DNA of 64,000 nt from SIAQ01 sp964484265 (GCA_964484265.1 CAZAFH010000006.1:1-64000), one strand, 5' to 3'; numbered from the stretch's first letter, positions 1 to 8,694 are shown. Notes: generated by a model not told the origin, from the letters alone. Program-made: numbers and translations.

Positions 1-640
1 GTTTCATCTGGGCGGTGTCGATCTTCATGACGGTGAAGATCCATTTTTTCTGCACGTAATAATTGAGCGTCGCCTCGTCGCCGGAGTAGCTGTATTTGTT
101 GTCCTTGAGCCATTTGAACAAATCATCCGAGCGAGTGGCTTCGATGATCTTGTAATCGAGCGATCCGACGACGCCCGCTTCGAGGACGACGACCGTCGGC
201 TTCTTTTGGATGCCGGCGCCGTTTTGACCGTCGGCTTGCTCGGCCGCCTTCGACGCGCCGCGGGCGAATGCCAGGCGTTCGCGTTCATAGAGTCTTGGCA
301 GAAGCTCGGAGCGCGGAAATTCTCGCCGTTTCATGATCGTGTAGATCGCGAGATGTTTGAAAAAGTCGCGCGGCATTTCGCTTAGCTTGGGCTGGTTAGG
401 TGTCGGGATTACCATGCCGAAGTCCAGCGCGTTGCCTTCGAACTTGGGTTGTACCGTGAACGTCTCGACTTTCTCGTCGGGGTTCCAGGTGATGAACACT
501 TTTTGCGCCGGTTGCAATATGTCCGCGTTCTTCGCGGAAAAGTAGCAGCATGCGGCTCGGCTCGTGGCGGGCGCGATGGCCGCACAGGCGGCGATTGCCG
601 ACAGCGCGAGCAACCGCCTGGTGGAAGCGACAGCGAACAT
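1..640 (-). CDS. DUF2330-family secreted protein (3' end outside window)
   Basis: An open frame of 213 codons runs from an ATG at 640 off the left edge of the window without a stop, so only the N-terminal part is seen. AGGAG sits about 6 bases before the ATG. Residues 1-29 (MFAVASTRRLLALSAIAACA...) form a signal peptide, and the mature start AACCYF, with a Cys pair, is the hallmark of DUF2330 proteins. The following stretch (VFITWNPDEKVETFTVQP, FGMVIPTP) also fits that family, whose members are exported and usually have a C-terminal membrane anchor. The biochemical role of the family is not known. The reading was made by translating the reverse strand directly; other frames in the same place are shadows. 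Confidence 0.85.
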   Translation of the reverse strand, partial: MFAVASTRRLLALSAIAACAAIAPATSRAACCYFSAKNADILQPAQKVFITWNPDEKVETFTVQPKFEGNALDFGMVIPTPNQPKLSEMPRDFFKHLAIYTIMKRREFPRSELLPRLYERERLAFARGASKAAEQADGQNGAGIQKKPTVVVLEAGVVGSLDYKIIEATRSDDLFKWLKDNKYSYSGDEATLNYYVQKKWIFTVMKIDTAQMK

Positions 641-683
641 CGGGAACTCCTCAATGAAAATGACGCGCGGCAATACAGCCCGC

Positions 684-851
684 ATTTTTCACCACAGAGA
701 ACACAGAGATCACAGAGAAATACTAAAAGACTGGCGAGTAAGAAATCCGTTGAGCAAAACTGTATCGGATTAGGCGGGGCACGTTTTTCCGACCCCTCGT
801 ATATCTTTCGGTTTTTCTCTCTGAGTTCTCAGTGATCTCTGTGGTGAAAAA
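684..851. repeat. Inverted repeat, CACAGAG family
   Basis: Arm 684-720 (ACCACAGAGAACACAGAGA core) is repeated in inverse orientation at 812-851. It lies between the DUF2330 gene and the next gene. The same family occurs as a second pair at 7731-7902. The spacer contains no convincing gene. Confidence 0.8.
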
Positions 852-922
852 TACAACTTAGATATTCGACGATCCGGAATCGGTCTTGGATTGGGCGAAT
901 TTGCCTCTGCAAGGAATCGTCT

Positions 923-1609
923 TTATTCGGTTATATCACAACCGTTTGCGTCACGCCAATGCGGAATTGGAATCTCGATGGCGTACCAGACCGTGGAGAC
1001 ATGGATAAGCTCGAAACGCACGCCATGATTCGCGGAGGCTAGCGTCGGAAGCGGAAAGGCGAACACTGTGCCGGCCGGCGTTGGCACGATGGTCCGATAG
1101 TCGGCATTGCGGTTATCGATCAGCGTGTACAATTCGAGCTCGCGGTCGGCAACACCGACGGCCCGGCCGACGCCATGCCAAACGCCGTCGATTCTTTCGA
1201 GCTTTACGTCGGCCAGGAAGGCGTCCTTGCGAATCTCCATCGCGACCTCGCCCCACAGTCCAGCGTCGTCGCGCTCGCCGTGGACGAGGATCTCGAGTTG
1301 ATTCCGCGCCAACATGGCAGGGGTGCCGTCAAATGCAAAGGTCGATGCCGGGCCTGTCTCGAAGAGATGGGAGTTCAGCCGGGCCTGGACAAATCCGGTG
1401 ATGCCGTCGCAGGTGATCCAGATGTGTTCCGATTCGTCGGCCCGGCCCGGAAAGCCGAACTTTCGCACGAAGCGTGCCTCGCCGACGAACCCCGCCAAAC
1501 CGGCGTCGTGCCAGCGTGAGGGCATGTTGACGCGCCGGGGCACAAACGCGCCGGCGGTCGCAGGCTCGCATTCCCAGGGGCCTCGCAAACGAATGCGATG
1601 CGGGTACAT
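923..1609 (-). CDS. Hypothetical protein, galactose-binding/GH2-like beta fold
   Basis: A 228-residue protein without signal peptide or membrane segment. The N-terminal half (GPWECEP, WHDAGLAGFVGEARFVRKF, ITCDGITGFVQARLNSH) has the rhythm of the sugar-binding jelly-roll domain that precedes glycoside hydrolase family 2 catalytic domains, where a central strand carries a 'G....VWLNG' type motif. No catalytic domain follows, so it would be a free-standing binding module. The remainder is beta-rich with no motif I recognise. The start codon has only a weak Shine-Dalgarno. It follows the sigma operon on the same strand but is separated from it by a palindromic repeat, so co-transcription is uncertain. 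The family assignment is tentative. Confidence 0.6.
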   Translation of the reverse strand: MYPHRIRLRGPWECEPATAGAFVPRRVNMPSRWHDAGLAGFVGEARFVRKFGFPGRADESEHIWITCDGITGFVQARLNSHLFETGPASTFAFDGTPAMLARNQLEILVHGERDDAGLWGEVAMEIRKDAFLADVKLERIDGVWHGVGRAVGVADRELELYTLIDNRNADYRTIVPTPAGTVFAFPLPTLASANHGVRFELIHVSTVWYAIEIPIPHWRDANGCDITE

Positions 1610-1630
1610 GGACAGCTTTCGATGTCATTG

Positions 1631-1675
1631 TGCGTTCCGCGTGAGACACTGCGGAGCGCTAAGCCGCAAGCGGAA
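1631..1675. repeat. Palindromic repeat, GCTTGCGG/CTTAGCG family (single arm)
   Basis: Contains the core GAGCGCTAAGCCGCAAGCGG at 1654-1673, which recurs at 9177, 26959, 37259, 43667 and 58322, usually with an inverted partner. Here the upstream partner (TTCCGC) is mostly lost. It lies between two genes of the minus strand. Confidence 0.75.
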
Positions 1676-1696
1676 ATCGGCGGTTCAGCCACCGGC

Positions 1697-2887
1697 TCAC
1701 GGCAATACTGCTTTCGGCTGCTTCGGCTTGCGGTAATCGTTCCAACGATATTTTTCCGCGTCGGGAAGATAATGCCAGGGCGGCGTGAGCTGATGCTTCT
1801 TGGCTAACTCCTGTATCGCCTGCGGATAATACGGCCATTTGCCCAGATTGTCCGTCAGCTTGCGGCGGTCGGCATCGTCCTTCAGCGCCGGAAGTAGCTG
1901 CATCTTCACGAATTCCTGCATTGGTTTCATGAGCGACTTGTCATTGCATGCCAAATACTCGAAACCGATCGGCAGCTTGTTATCACGCAGCGCGATCTCC
2001 GCGGCCTTGGTGGCGAAATTCGGTCCTTCAAATTGCCTGAGCTGCTGAAGAACTTTCCCTTTGACGACGCCTGCCTTCTTGTCGAAAAACCGCTGCTGAA
2101 CGGGAACCGGAAACTGCGAAAACTTCGTCGGCAGTTCTTCAACGCGCGGCGGCGGCAGAGCCGTGGGGCGAATCGATGCAATCTCGACGAGCGTCATCGG
2201 ATAGTCTGGCCACCGCCCTTCCGCACTCGCAAGACGCTTCTTCTCGCTCTCGGGAATATACGGAAGCAGAAACTCCGTGACGTACGTCCGCACGGGCTCG
2301 GTGTATTCCGATAGGCGGCAAGGCATCGTCTGCTTGCTCGCAAGCTCGCGCCAAAACCGCTGGGCAATGACCCACTGCTCGTGCCTAGCCCGCTCGTCCG
2401 CGCGCAGATTCTCGATGAATGCCGCCCTCGGTTCGCCCAGGGGTAGCTTCTCGAATTCGTCGCGATACGGTTTCGGCTGCGATTCCATCCATTCGCGCTC
2501 GCGCTGATCGCGTATCAGCTTTAGACGCTCGACGGCATTCGGCGCGTCTTTGATCGCTTGCCAGGCTTTCGGGTTGACCGTGTGCAGACGATCAAGCCAG
2601 TCGGCAAAGCGGTCGAGCGCGTTGAAGTATTTCGTCTTGCGAGCTTTGGGGACATCGTGCAGATCGCGATCCAGCTTGACGATCGCCTCGCGGCGTTTCT
2701 CGGGCAGGTCCAGGAAACGCTTGAGCGTCGCCTGCATGCGCTCGGCTTCCTCGGGATGAAATTTGCGCCAGGCTTCCAATCGGCGGCGCGAAGCCTCGAG
2801 ATCGTCAGCGCCTGAGTCCGCTAACACGCACGTGAGCGCGAGCGCGGCACTGAAGAGCGTCCATCCCCAGATACGATGCTGTTTCAT
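1697..2887 (-). CDS. Secreted hypothetical protein of the sigma/anti-sigma operon
   Basis: A 396-residue protein starting with a signal peptide (residues 1-24, hydrophobic LFSAALALTCVLA). Residues 28-75 (RRRLEAWRKFHPEEAERM, LDLPEKRREAIVKLDRDL) resemble DUF3106-like proteins, in which a helix-rich segment counts 'peqr...W..l' turns. The rest is rich in charged helices and contains two similar stretches, 'YLLPYIPESEKKRLASAEGRWPDYP' region and 'LLPALKDDADRRKL...GKWPYYP' region, which suggests an internal duplication of about 100 residues. It begins 9 bases after the anti-sigma stop, so it is probably translated from the sigma operon. The likely site of action is the periplasm; function unknown. 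Confidence 0.75.
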   Translation of the reverse strand: MKQHRIWGWTLFSAALALTCVLADSGADDLEASRRRLEAWRKFHPEEAERMQATLKRFLDLPEKRREAIVKLDRDLHDVPKARKTKYFNALDRFADWLDRLHTVNPKAWQAIKDAPNAVERLKLIRDQREREWMESQPKPYRDEFEKLPLGEPRAAFIENLRADERARHEQWVIAQRFWRELASKQTMPCRLSEYTEPVRTYVTEFLLPYIPESEKKRLASAEGRWPDYPMTLVEIASIRPTALPPPRVEELPTKFSQFPVPVQQRFFDKKAGVVKGKVLQQLRQFEGPNFATKAAEIALRDNKLPIGFEYLACNDKSLMKPMQEFVKMQLLPALKDDADRRKLTDNLGKWPYYPQAIQELAKKHQLTPPWHYLPDAEKYRWNDYRKPKQPKAVLP

Positions 2888-2896
2888 GGGCGCACC

Positions 2897-3415
2897 TCAA
2901 CTCGGATCGTCGCCGAACATTTCGGGATGGGCAAGCTTTTTCACGAAGTCGAGATCGTCGGCGTTCTCATACCAACGCCATTTCTCGACAATCCGCAAGT
3001 GCCGCACCATGGGCAGATCGGGATCCGGCGGAGGATCGACCTTTGTCGTTGTCGTCGATGTGTACCTGGTCACCGCGAAATACCCGACGCCAAGCGAAAC
3101 GGCCACGAGCGCCGCCCAACTCGCGGCAACGACCCATTTGTTCGTGGGCTTTGGCATCGGCTGCGTTTTCGCCGCGGGCGACGGCGCGACTTTTTCGAGC
3201 GTCAGCCGTTCCATCGTGCGGTTCGTGAAATTCGCCGACGGGCTTGCCTTGGGCAGGTAGTCGAGCATGCCCCAGGTTTGTTTCAAGGCATCCATCTCGG
3301 CGCGCGCCGCAGGGTCGGTGGCGAGACGGGCTTCGACCGCTTGCGTGGCTGCATCGTCAAGTTCGCCATCGAGATAGGCGACGAGTTCGGCTCGTTCGTC
3401 CTCGGAGAGAGGCAT
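2897..3415 (-). CDS. Membrane-anchored anti-sigma factor
   Basis: 172 residues. The N-terminus (ERAELVAYLDGELDDAATQAVEARL) is the classical anti-sigma domain that grips a cognate ECF sigma factor; the His-x3-Cys-x2-Cys zinc site of ZAS proteins is absent, so it would be a zinc-free type. One transmembrane segment lies at about residues 92-114 (VVAASWAALVAVSLGVGYFAV), followed by a short periplasmic tail ending in a conserved-looking WRWYENADDLDFV segment. The gene starts 24 bases after the sigma factor stop and is followed at 9 bases by a secreted protein, a normal sigma/anti-sigma arrangement. It would hold the upstream sigma factor at the membrane until a signal releases it. Confidence 0.85.
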   Translation of the reverse strand: MPLSEDERAELVAYLDGELDDAATQAVEARLATDPAARAEMDALKQTWGMLDYLPKASPSANFTNRTMERLTLEKVAPSPAAKTQPMPKPTNKWVVAASWAALVAVSLGVGYFAVTRYTSTTTTKVDPPPDPDLPMVRHLRIVEKWRWYENADDLDFVKKLAHPEMFGDDPS

Positions 3416-3439
3416 GGTTATTCCTTGCTGGATCGAAAA

Positions 3440-4141
3440 TCAGGACTCGCCGTCTCCAGAATCTGCCGAGGCCTGATTTTCCATCTGTATATATCCCTTG
3501 AGCGCCTCTCGCAAGTTCTCGCGAGCCCGGCTCAGGAGCGACTTCACTGCCTTGGTTGTCAATCCCATTACGTCGGCAATGTCGGCGTAATTCATATCCT
3601 CGAACTTGTTGAGCACCACGGCTATTCGCTGCCGTTCGTTCAGAGTCTCCAGCGCAACCCGGACGACGCTCGTCAATTCCTGCTGCTGCATGCGTTGGTG
3701 CGGCTGTGCACCCTTGTCGTGCACGAGTTGCTCGGCAGGCCGAGGACCCAGCGGACCGGAATCGCGTACATTGAGCGGAACGGTGTATTTCCGCTGGCGA
3801 TCGCGCAACACGTTCAAGGCAAGATTGTTGGCAATGGTAAACAACCAGGTCGAAAATTTCGCCTTCGGGTGGTACTTCTTGCGCGTGCGATAGACCCGCA
3901 AAAAAACCTCCTGGGCCAAGTCCTCAGCCTCTTCCGCGTTTCCGACGAGGTGATTCATGACCGTGACAAGGCGGTGATGGTACAATTCGACGAGGTCCGC
4001 AAACGCAGCGGCATCGTCGTCCCGGACTCGCAGCATAAGGCGAATGTCTGGATCGCGCAGCGCCAGTTGCGTGCTCGTCTCGCCTGTCAATGCCACGGTC
4101 GCCTCGCCCGTGAGGGTCAGCCCTCGGCTCCTACTATTCAA
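3440..4141 (-). CDS. ECF RNA polymerase sigma factor
   Basis: 233 residues. Region 2 spans about residues 40-120 (FADLVELYHHRLV, EDLAQEVFLRVYRTR, FSTWLFTIANNLALNVLRD) and region 4 about 160-215 (LETLNERQRIAVVLNKFE, YADIADVMGLTTKAVKSLLSRAR). Both are complete and typical of RpoE-like ECF factors. A 35-residue N-terminal extension precedes region 2, and the linker 120-155 is Pro/Arg-rich. It heads an operon with its anti-sigma factor and a secreted protein. The likely target is an envelope-stress-type regulon, an inference from the membrane-bound anti-sigma. The alternative start at the second Met is not needed because the whole frame is clean. Confidence 0.93.
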   Translation of the reverse strand: MNSRSRGLTLTGEATVALTGETSTQLALRDPDIRLMLRVRDDDAAAFADLVELYHHRLVTVMNHLVGNAEEAEDLAQEVFLRVYRTRKKYHPKAKFSTWLFTIANNLALNVLRDRQRKYTVPLNVRDSGPLGPRPAEQLVHDKGAQPHQRMQQQELTSVVRVALETLNERQRIAVVLNKFEDMNYADIADVMGLTTKAVKSLLSRARENLREALKGYIQMENQASADSGDGES

Positions 4142-4208
4142 ACCCCGAAAACGCCGAAGGGTTCCGTTTTCGAGGCTATTGCTTACTTAAACCTACCTAG
4201 CTTGCCGA

Positions 4209-5288
4209 TCAAAGCGGCGTCAGTGTCTTACGCCGCAGTTGGCCGCAGGCGGCATCGATCTGGGAGCCTTTTCGCTTACGCACTTTGACGCTGACGCCTC
4301 GGCCTTCGAGGATCTCGACAAAAGATTGCAGGGCGTGCTCGGAGGGACGCTGGTACGGCAAGCCCTCGACTTCGTTGAACGGGATCACGTTCACATGCGC
4401 GCGACGCCCTCGCAAGAGCGACGCCAGCTCGCGTGCATGCTCGGGGCGGTCATTCAATTCACCGAGCAGTACATATTCGTAAGTCACCTGCCGGCCGGTT
4501 TTTTCGAAGAACTCCTCCGCCGCCGCCAATATTGGGTGAATCCCGGTTTTGTCGTTGGTCGGCACGATTCGGTTCCGCAGAGTGTCATTTGGCGCGTGCA
4601 AGGACACTGCCAGATGATATTGCTTCCCGCTCTCGGCAAGCCGACGGATTTTCACAGGCAGGCCAACAGTCGAGATCGTGATATGCCTGGCGCCAATGCC
4701 CAGGCCGTCTTTGGCCGTCGCGATCTCCAGGGCAGCTAATAAATTGTCGAGGTTGGCGAGCGGTTCGCCCATGCCCATGACGACAACATGCGACAACCGT
4801 TCGACGCCTTCTGGAGCCGGTTCGTTCCGCGGCCCGGGCAAGTTGCGGAGGCGGACGAGTTGCTCGACGATTTCGCCGACGGTGAGATTTCGGTCCACCC
4901 CGTCGATACCGCTCGCGCAGAAAACGCAGCCCATGCCGCACCCGACCTGCGTGCTGATGCAAGCGGTGCGGCGTCCCGCGTCCTGGATCAGCACGCATTC
5001 GATTCGTCCGCCATCGCTGAATTCCAGCACGAGCTTATGGGTGTCATCGTCGGCTATCTGGTGTTTCACGACGCGGCTGGCGAAAGGCGTGAAGGCCTCG
5101 GACATCGCCGTCCGCAATGCTTTCGGCAAGTCGGTCATCGCCTCGAACGATTCCGCGCCGCGCATCAGCAGCCAGCGGCGCACCTGACTTGCGCGCATCG
5201 GCTTCTCGCCACGCTCGGCGAACCACGCGCGCAGCGTCTCCGCGGGGAGATCGAGCAATCCGATGGTTTGGCAGATCGGTAGGTTCAC
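4209..5288 (-). CDS. rlmN: 23S rRNA (adenine-2503-C2)-methyltransferase RlmN
   Basis: 359 residues, full length for the family. The radical-SAM cysteines C117, C121 and C124 (CGMGCVFC) bind the 4Fe-4S cluster; the conserved C348 in AACGQL near the C-terminus is the methyl-carrying cysteine of RlmN/Cfr. VVMGMGEPLANLDN and HITISTVGLP are family signatures. It methylates A2503 of 23S rRNA and A37 of some tRNAs. The start is a GTG at 5288 without a clear Shine-Dalgarno, but the N-terminus (LLDLPAETLRAWF) aligns well with known RlmN starts. It lies 67 bases upstream of the sigma factor gene on the same strand. Confidence 0.95.
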   Translation of the reverse strand: MNLPICQTIGLLDLPAETLRAWFAERGEKPMRASQVRRWLLMRGAESFEAMTDLPKALRTAMSEAFTPFASRVVKHQIADDDTHKLVLEFSDGGRIECVLIQDAGRRTACISTQVGCGMGCVFCASGIDGVDRNLTVGEIVEQLVRLRNLPGPRNEPAPEGVERLSHVVVMGMGEPLANLDNLLAALEIATAKDGLGIGARHITISTVGLPVKIRRLAESGKQYHLAVSLHAPNDTLRNRIVPTNDKTGIHPILAAAEEFFEKTGRQVTYEYVLLGELNDRPEHARELASLLRGRRAHVNVIPFNEVEGLPYQRPSEHALQSFVEILEGRGVSVKVRKRKGSQIDAACGQLRRKTLTPL

Positions 5289-5408
5289 GATGATCGCAAA
5301 AAAAGCGTCCGAACATAGCCGCCAGAGGCGAGCGGCGAAAGTAAATCCCGTTTACCGGCATCCCCTGTAATGATACGATATGGTCAGGCCCAGAATAAGG
5401 AAAAGTAA

Positions 5409-5681
5409 ATGAAAACGCAATTAATCAACGAGCTACGAGCCTTTCATGCATTCCTGGGTGAAGAGCTCGCAAAAGGCGACGCGGACATGTCGCCGGAGGA
5501 CGCCGTGGACATTTGGCGGGAAACCCACTCTGACGAAGGCTTCACGGATGACGTCGCGGCGATTCAGGAAGCGCTGGATTCGGTGGATCGCGGTGAGCAT
5601 GGCATTCGCCTTGAGGATTTCGACCACGAACTGCGAAAGGAATTCAATCTGCCCGAGTTGCGAGGCGTCTCTACCCCGTGA
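5409..5681 (+). CDS. Small acidic hypothetical protein, antitoxin-like
   Basis: 90 residues, preceded by AAGGAAAAGTAA before the ATG. The composition is strongly acidic and helical. The pattern MSPEDAVDIWRETHSD...AIQEALDSVDRGEHGIRLEDFDHELR resembles short planctomycete and cyanobacterial proteins that often sit beside RelE/ParE toxins, with the 'aireALaDvdaGr.gipleef' motif of Phd/ParD-like antitoxins. No toxin gene adjoins it here. Its 3' end overlaps the 3' end of convergent ftsH by 11 bases (5671-5681). Function unknown; an orphan antitoxin is one possibility. Confidence 0.75.
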   Translation: MKTQLINELRAFHAFLGEELAKGDADMSPEDAVDIWRETHSDEGFTDDVAAIQEALDSVDRGEHGIRLEDFDHELRKEFNLPELRGVSTP

Positions 5682-7650
5682 TTTCGCGTATTCCTTTTAG
5701 CTCCTCTTCGATGGGCCGATCGCTAGCCTTGATGGCGTCCGACGCCGGCACGAGTTTCGGACCCGGGACGTGCGACTCGAGGATTTCGCGCAGCTCTTTC
5801 CCCTCGACGGTTTCTTTTTCCATCAGCAGCTTGGCGACGGCTTCGAGCGCGGGTTTACGTTCCGCGAGAATTCGGCGAACCTCGGCGAGGGCGTCCTCGA
5901 CGATTTTCCGCACTTCGAGATCGATCTCCCGTGCCGTCTCTTCGCTGAATTGGCGGGGACCATCGAAAAGCCCGGCGCCGCCGAGAAATGGGTTGCCGGT
6001 CTCATCGGGGTAGAAGATTCGGCCCAGTCGGCTCATGCCGAACATCTTGACCATCTTTCGCGCGACGTTATTGGCATGATGCAAATCGCCGGTCGCGCCG
6101 TTGGCGATTTCGCCGTAGATCAGCTCCTCGGCAACGGTCCCACCCAGCGCGACCTTGATTTCGCTATCGAGTTCGCCCTTGGTCTGCATGTGGCGATCGT
6201 CTTCGGGACGCTGGAGGACGTAGCCCAGGGCAAACCCGCGTGGAATGATCGTGACCTTGTGAACCTGGTGCGTGTTCGGCAAAGCGCAGGCCACTAATGC
6301 ATGCCCGCTCTCGTGATACGCGACGCGCAGCTTGTCCTCTTGCGACATGATTCGGCTCTTCCGCTCCAGCCCGATCGCGCCGCGTTCGACGGCTTCGTTG
6401 AAGTCGGCCATCGCCACCGAGGTGCGGTCTTTCCGCGCCGCCAGCAAGGCCGCCTCGTTGACGATATTAGCCAAATCCGCACCAGCGGTTCCTGGAGTCA
6501 GGCTGGCGACGTGGCGCAGATCGACATCGTCGGCGAGTTTCACGTTGCGCGTATGCACCTTGAGAATCGCCTCGCGGCCGAGAACGTCGGCGCGATCGAC
6601 CATGACGGTGCGATCAAATCGGCCTGGCCGAAGGAGTGCGGGGTCGAGCGTTTCAGGCCGATTGGTCGCCGCCATGATGATGACGCCGGCATTGGAATCG
6701 AAGCCGTCCATTTCAACGAGGAGTTGATTGAGGGTTTGTTCGCGTTCGTCGTGCCCGCCGATCGACATGCCGCCGCGGGTTTTTCCGAGGGCGTCGAGTT
6801 CGTCGATGAAGATGATGCAGGGCGCCTGCGATTCAGCCTGGCTGAAAAGATCGCGGACTCGACTCGCGCCGACGCCGACGAAAAGCTCGACGAAATCCGA
6901 CCCGCTCATGCTGAAGAACGGCACCTCGGCCTCGCCGGCGACGGCTTTACCGAGCAGCGTCTTGCCCGTTCCCGGTGGTCCCACGAGCAAGACGCCCTTC
7001 GGAATTCGGCCGCCGAGCGCTCGATATTTTTCAGGCGTTTTGAGAAAATCGACGATTTCGCGCAATTCCGCGACGGCTTCATCGATGCCCGCGACATCCT
7101 CGAAGGTGACGCGATTGTCCTTCTGTGCATAGAGCTTGTGCTTGCTGCGTCCGAAGGTCAGCGCCCCGCCGCCGCCCGATAGCCAGCGCAACATGAAAAA
7201 GCCGACGAGCAGAATTGGAAAGAACAGCAAGAACCCCATGAAGATCGTCTGGATTCCCTCGATGAACGGCCGGTCCTCATCGCCCTGGTAATTGGAGCCC
7301 GCGCGCCTGTCGAGCCGGCTCAAAAGCTCGGCGTCGGCGGCAAGGCCGATGCGCGTGCGAAAGGCCCGGGTTTCGTTGACTTGCTTGGCTTTCAGGTCGC
7401 CGTCGGAGATCGTGTCGGTGAGCGCGAGTTCGCCACGAATCTCCGAGCCGCGCCGAACCAACACGTTCTGAAACCGTACGGCCAGGTCGTCGGCCTTGCA
7501 AATGTGCATCAGGCTGCCATAAGGAAGATCGCGTATCGGCTGGTCGCGATTAAGGAACCACAGGAACGTCATCGCCATCAACGCCATCACCAGCACGAAG
7601 GGCATGCCCGTGAGAATTGGTCTTGCGCGATCTTTGTTTTTCTTCTGCAC
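5671..7650 (-). CDS. ftsH: ATP-dependent zinc metalloprotease FtsH
   Basis: 659 residues. Two membrane segments (about 14-34 and 130-155) flank a short periplasmic domain. The AAA module follows, with Walker A GPPGTGKT at about residue 222, Walker B CIIFIDELDALG, and the second region of homology (ATNRPETLDPALLRPGRFDR). The M41 peptidase zinc site HESGH is at about residue 443. It degrades misfolded membrane proteins and regulators at the cytoplasmic face. The start is GTG at 7650 with GGAG 7 bases upstream. The periplasmic domain is short compared with Escherichia coli FtsH. The last codons overlap a convergent small gene. Confidence 0.97.
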   Translation of the reverse strand: MQKKNKDRARPILTGMPFVLVMALMAMTFLWFLNRDQPIRDLPYGSLMHICKADDLAVRFQNVLVRRGSEIRGELALTDTISDGDLKAKQVNETRAFRTRIGLAADAELLSRLDRRAGSNYQGDEDRPFIEGIQTIFMGFLLFFPILLVGFFMLRWLSGGGGALTFGRSKHKLYAQKDNRVTFEDVAGIDEAVAELREIVDFLKTPEKYRALGGRIPKGVLLVGPPGTGKTLLGKAVAGEAEVPFFSMSGSDFVELFVGVGASRVRDLFSQAESQAPCIIFIDELDALGKTRGGMSIGGHDEREQTLNQLLVEMDGFDSNAGVIIMAATNRPETLDPALLRPGRFDRTVMVDRADVLGREAILKVHTRNVKLADDVDLRHVASLTPGTAGADLANIVNEAALLAARKDRTSVAMADFNEAVERGAIGLERKSRIMSQEDKLRVAYHESGHALVACALPNTHQVHKVTIIPRGFALGYVLQRPEDDRHMQTKGELDSEIKVALGGTVAEELIYGEIANGATGDLHHANNVARKMVKMFGMSRLGRIFYPDETGNPFLGGAGLFDGPRQFSEETAREIDLEVRKIVEDALAEVRRILAERKPALEAVAKLLMEKETVEGKELREILESHVPGPKLVPASDAIKASDRPIEEELKGIREITG

Positions 7651-8006
7651 AAATGCTCTCCGAAGGGATGGCCTTCATTTATTATACGTCACGCGGAATG
7701 AATTGAGACACCAGGCGAGCCTAGCCTGCATTTCTCACCACAGAGAACACTGAGAACACGGAGAAATGCGAAGTAATTGACACGCGGCAACTAGCAACAT
7801 TGAACCTCTGATCGAGAAAAAGACGATGTGCTTTTCATCGATCCTCCCTATGTTCTTTGTTTTCCTCTCTCTGTGCTCTCGGTGCTCTCTGTGGTGAGAA
7901 ATCCGGGCTAGCCGCGTAAGCGGCAGGTTGAATTTGCAATCGTCGGTTCAACCTGCCGCTTACGCGGCTCGGCTCGCCAATGCATCATTGCAACGCCGCG
8001 CGGTGT
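7651..8006. repeat. 356-bp gene-free gap made of two nested inverted repeats
   Basis: Arms 7731-7767 and 7862-7902 form the second CACAGAG-family pair (compare 684-851). Directly beside it, 7911-7932 and 7947-7968 form a perfect 22-bp inverted repeat (GCCGCGTAAGCGGCAGGTTG core) with a 14-base loop; the same family recurs at 11499-11571. The flanks (GGCGAGCC / GGCTCGCC) also pair with each other. I see no coding potential in the gap. In the minus direction it precedes ftsH, so the ftsH promoter must lie in or beside it; in the other direction it follows the 3' end of the 8007 gene. Confidence 0.8.
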
Positions 8007-8687
8007 TCAACTCCCGGCCACGGCCTTTCGCCTTAACCACCCGCGGGGATGATGACTGATCAGGAATTTCCCGCAGCGAGCCTCGTCAATTTCGAATTCG
8101 GGATGTGTCCGAAGAAACTCGTCGATCGCCGCCAGCGGGCCGGGCCTGCCTGGAGCGAAACGCGGCAGCGTGTCGATGACGCCATCCTGCACGACGCAAT
8201 AGCTTCCCGGCGAAACGAGCGGCGCATACAACTCCAACTCCGCGCGCACGTGCTCAGATCGGTGGTCGCTATCCAGCGTCGCCAGGATCGGGCCCTCGGC
8301 CTTCCGGGCGTGGCTGAGTACCGCTTCGTAAATCGTCGGCGCCGTCGAGCTGCCGAGCAAAAACGTTATCCGGGGATGTTCGATGGCGTGCAGTTTCTCG
8401 ACGTCGATCGTGACAACTTTGCCATGCCCGAGCAAGTCGAAGAGATGCGCGAAGAAGAGGGCAGACCCGCCGCGATTCGTGCCTGTTTCGATCAACAATG
8501 CGGGTTTGATGTCAGCGAGGGTTTCTTGCATCACCCACAGGTCGAGGACATTCTGCCAGACCGGTTGCCCTAGCCAGGTGACGTTGCCAAAGTTGTCGGT
8601 CTTGGCGATGAGTTGATCGAAAAACCAGGCCGGCACGCGCGGCGCGAAGAATCGGCGATAAACGCGATCGACCAGCCTCGCGAACAT
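8007..8687 (-). CDS. CmcI/cephalosporin-hydroxylase-family protein
   Basis: 226 residues from the ATG at 8687 (GTGAGG upstream, 7 bases after the stop of the preceding gene). The frame stays open upstream to 8753, but that part overlaps the preceding gene and lacks a good start. The core LLIETGTNRGGSALFFAHLFDLLG is a Rossmann-like SAM-binding motif, followed by VVTIDVEKL, GPILATLDSDH and VQDGVIDTLP, which match the cephalosporin hydroxylase (PF04989, CmcI) family. Despite the name, most members are methyltransferase-fold enzymes from polysaccharide or natural-product loci. No membrane segment. Translationally coupled to the TIGR03067 gene; the functional link is unclear. Confidence 0.82.
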   Translation of the reverse strand: MFARLVDRVYRRFFAPRVPAWFFDQLIAKTDNFGNVTWLGQPVWQNVLDLWVMQETLADIKPALLIETGTNRGGSALFFAHLFDLLGHGKVVTIDVEKLHAIEHPRITFLLGSSTAPTIYEAVLSHARKAEGPILATLDSDHRSEHVRAELELYAPLVSPGSYCVVQDGVIDTLPRFAPGRPGPLAAIDEFLRTHPEFEIDEARCGKFLISHHPRGWLRRKAVAGS

Positions 8688-8694
8688 TCGGGCC

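Noticed and set aside
2876..4288. Long plus-strand open frame opposite the sigma/anti-sigma genes (470 codons)
   Set aside because: Its codons are the antisense of conserved sigma-70 and anti-sigma genes; the product is Arg/His-rich with no domain.
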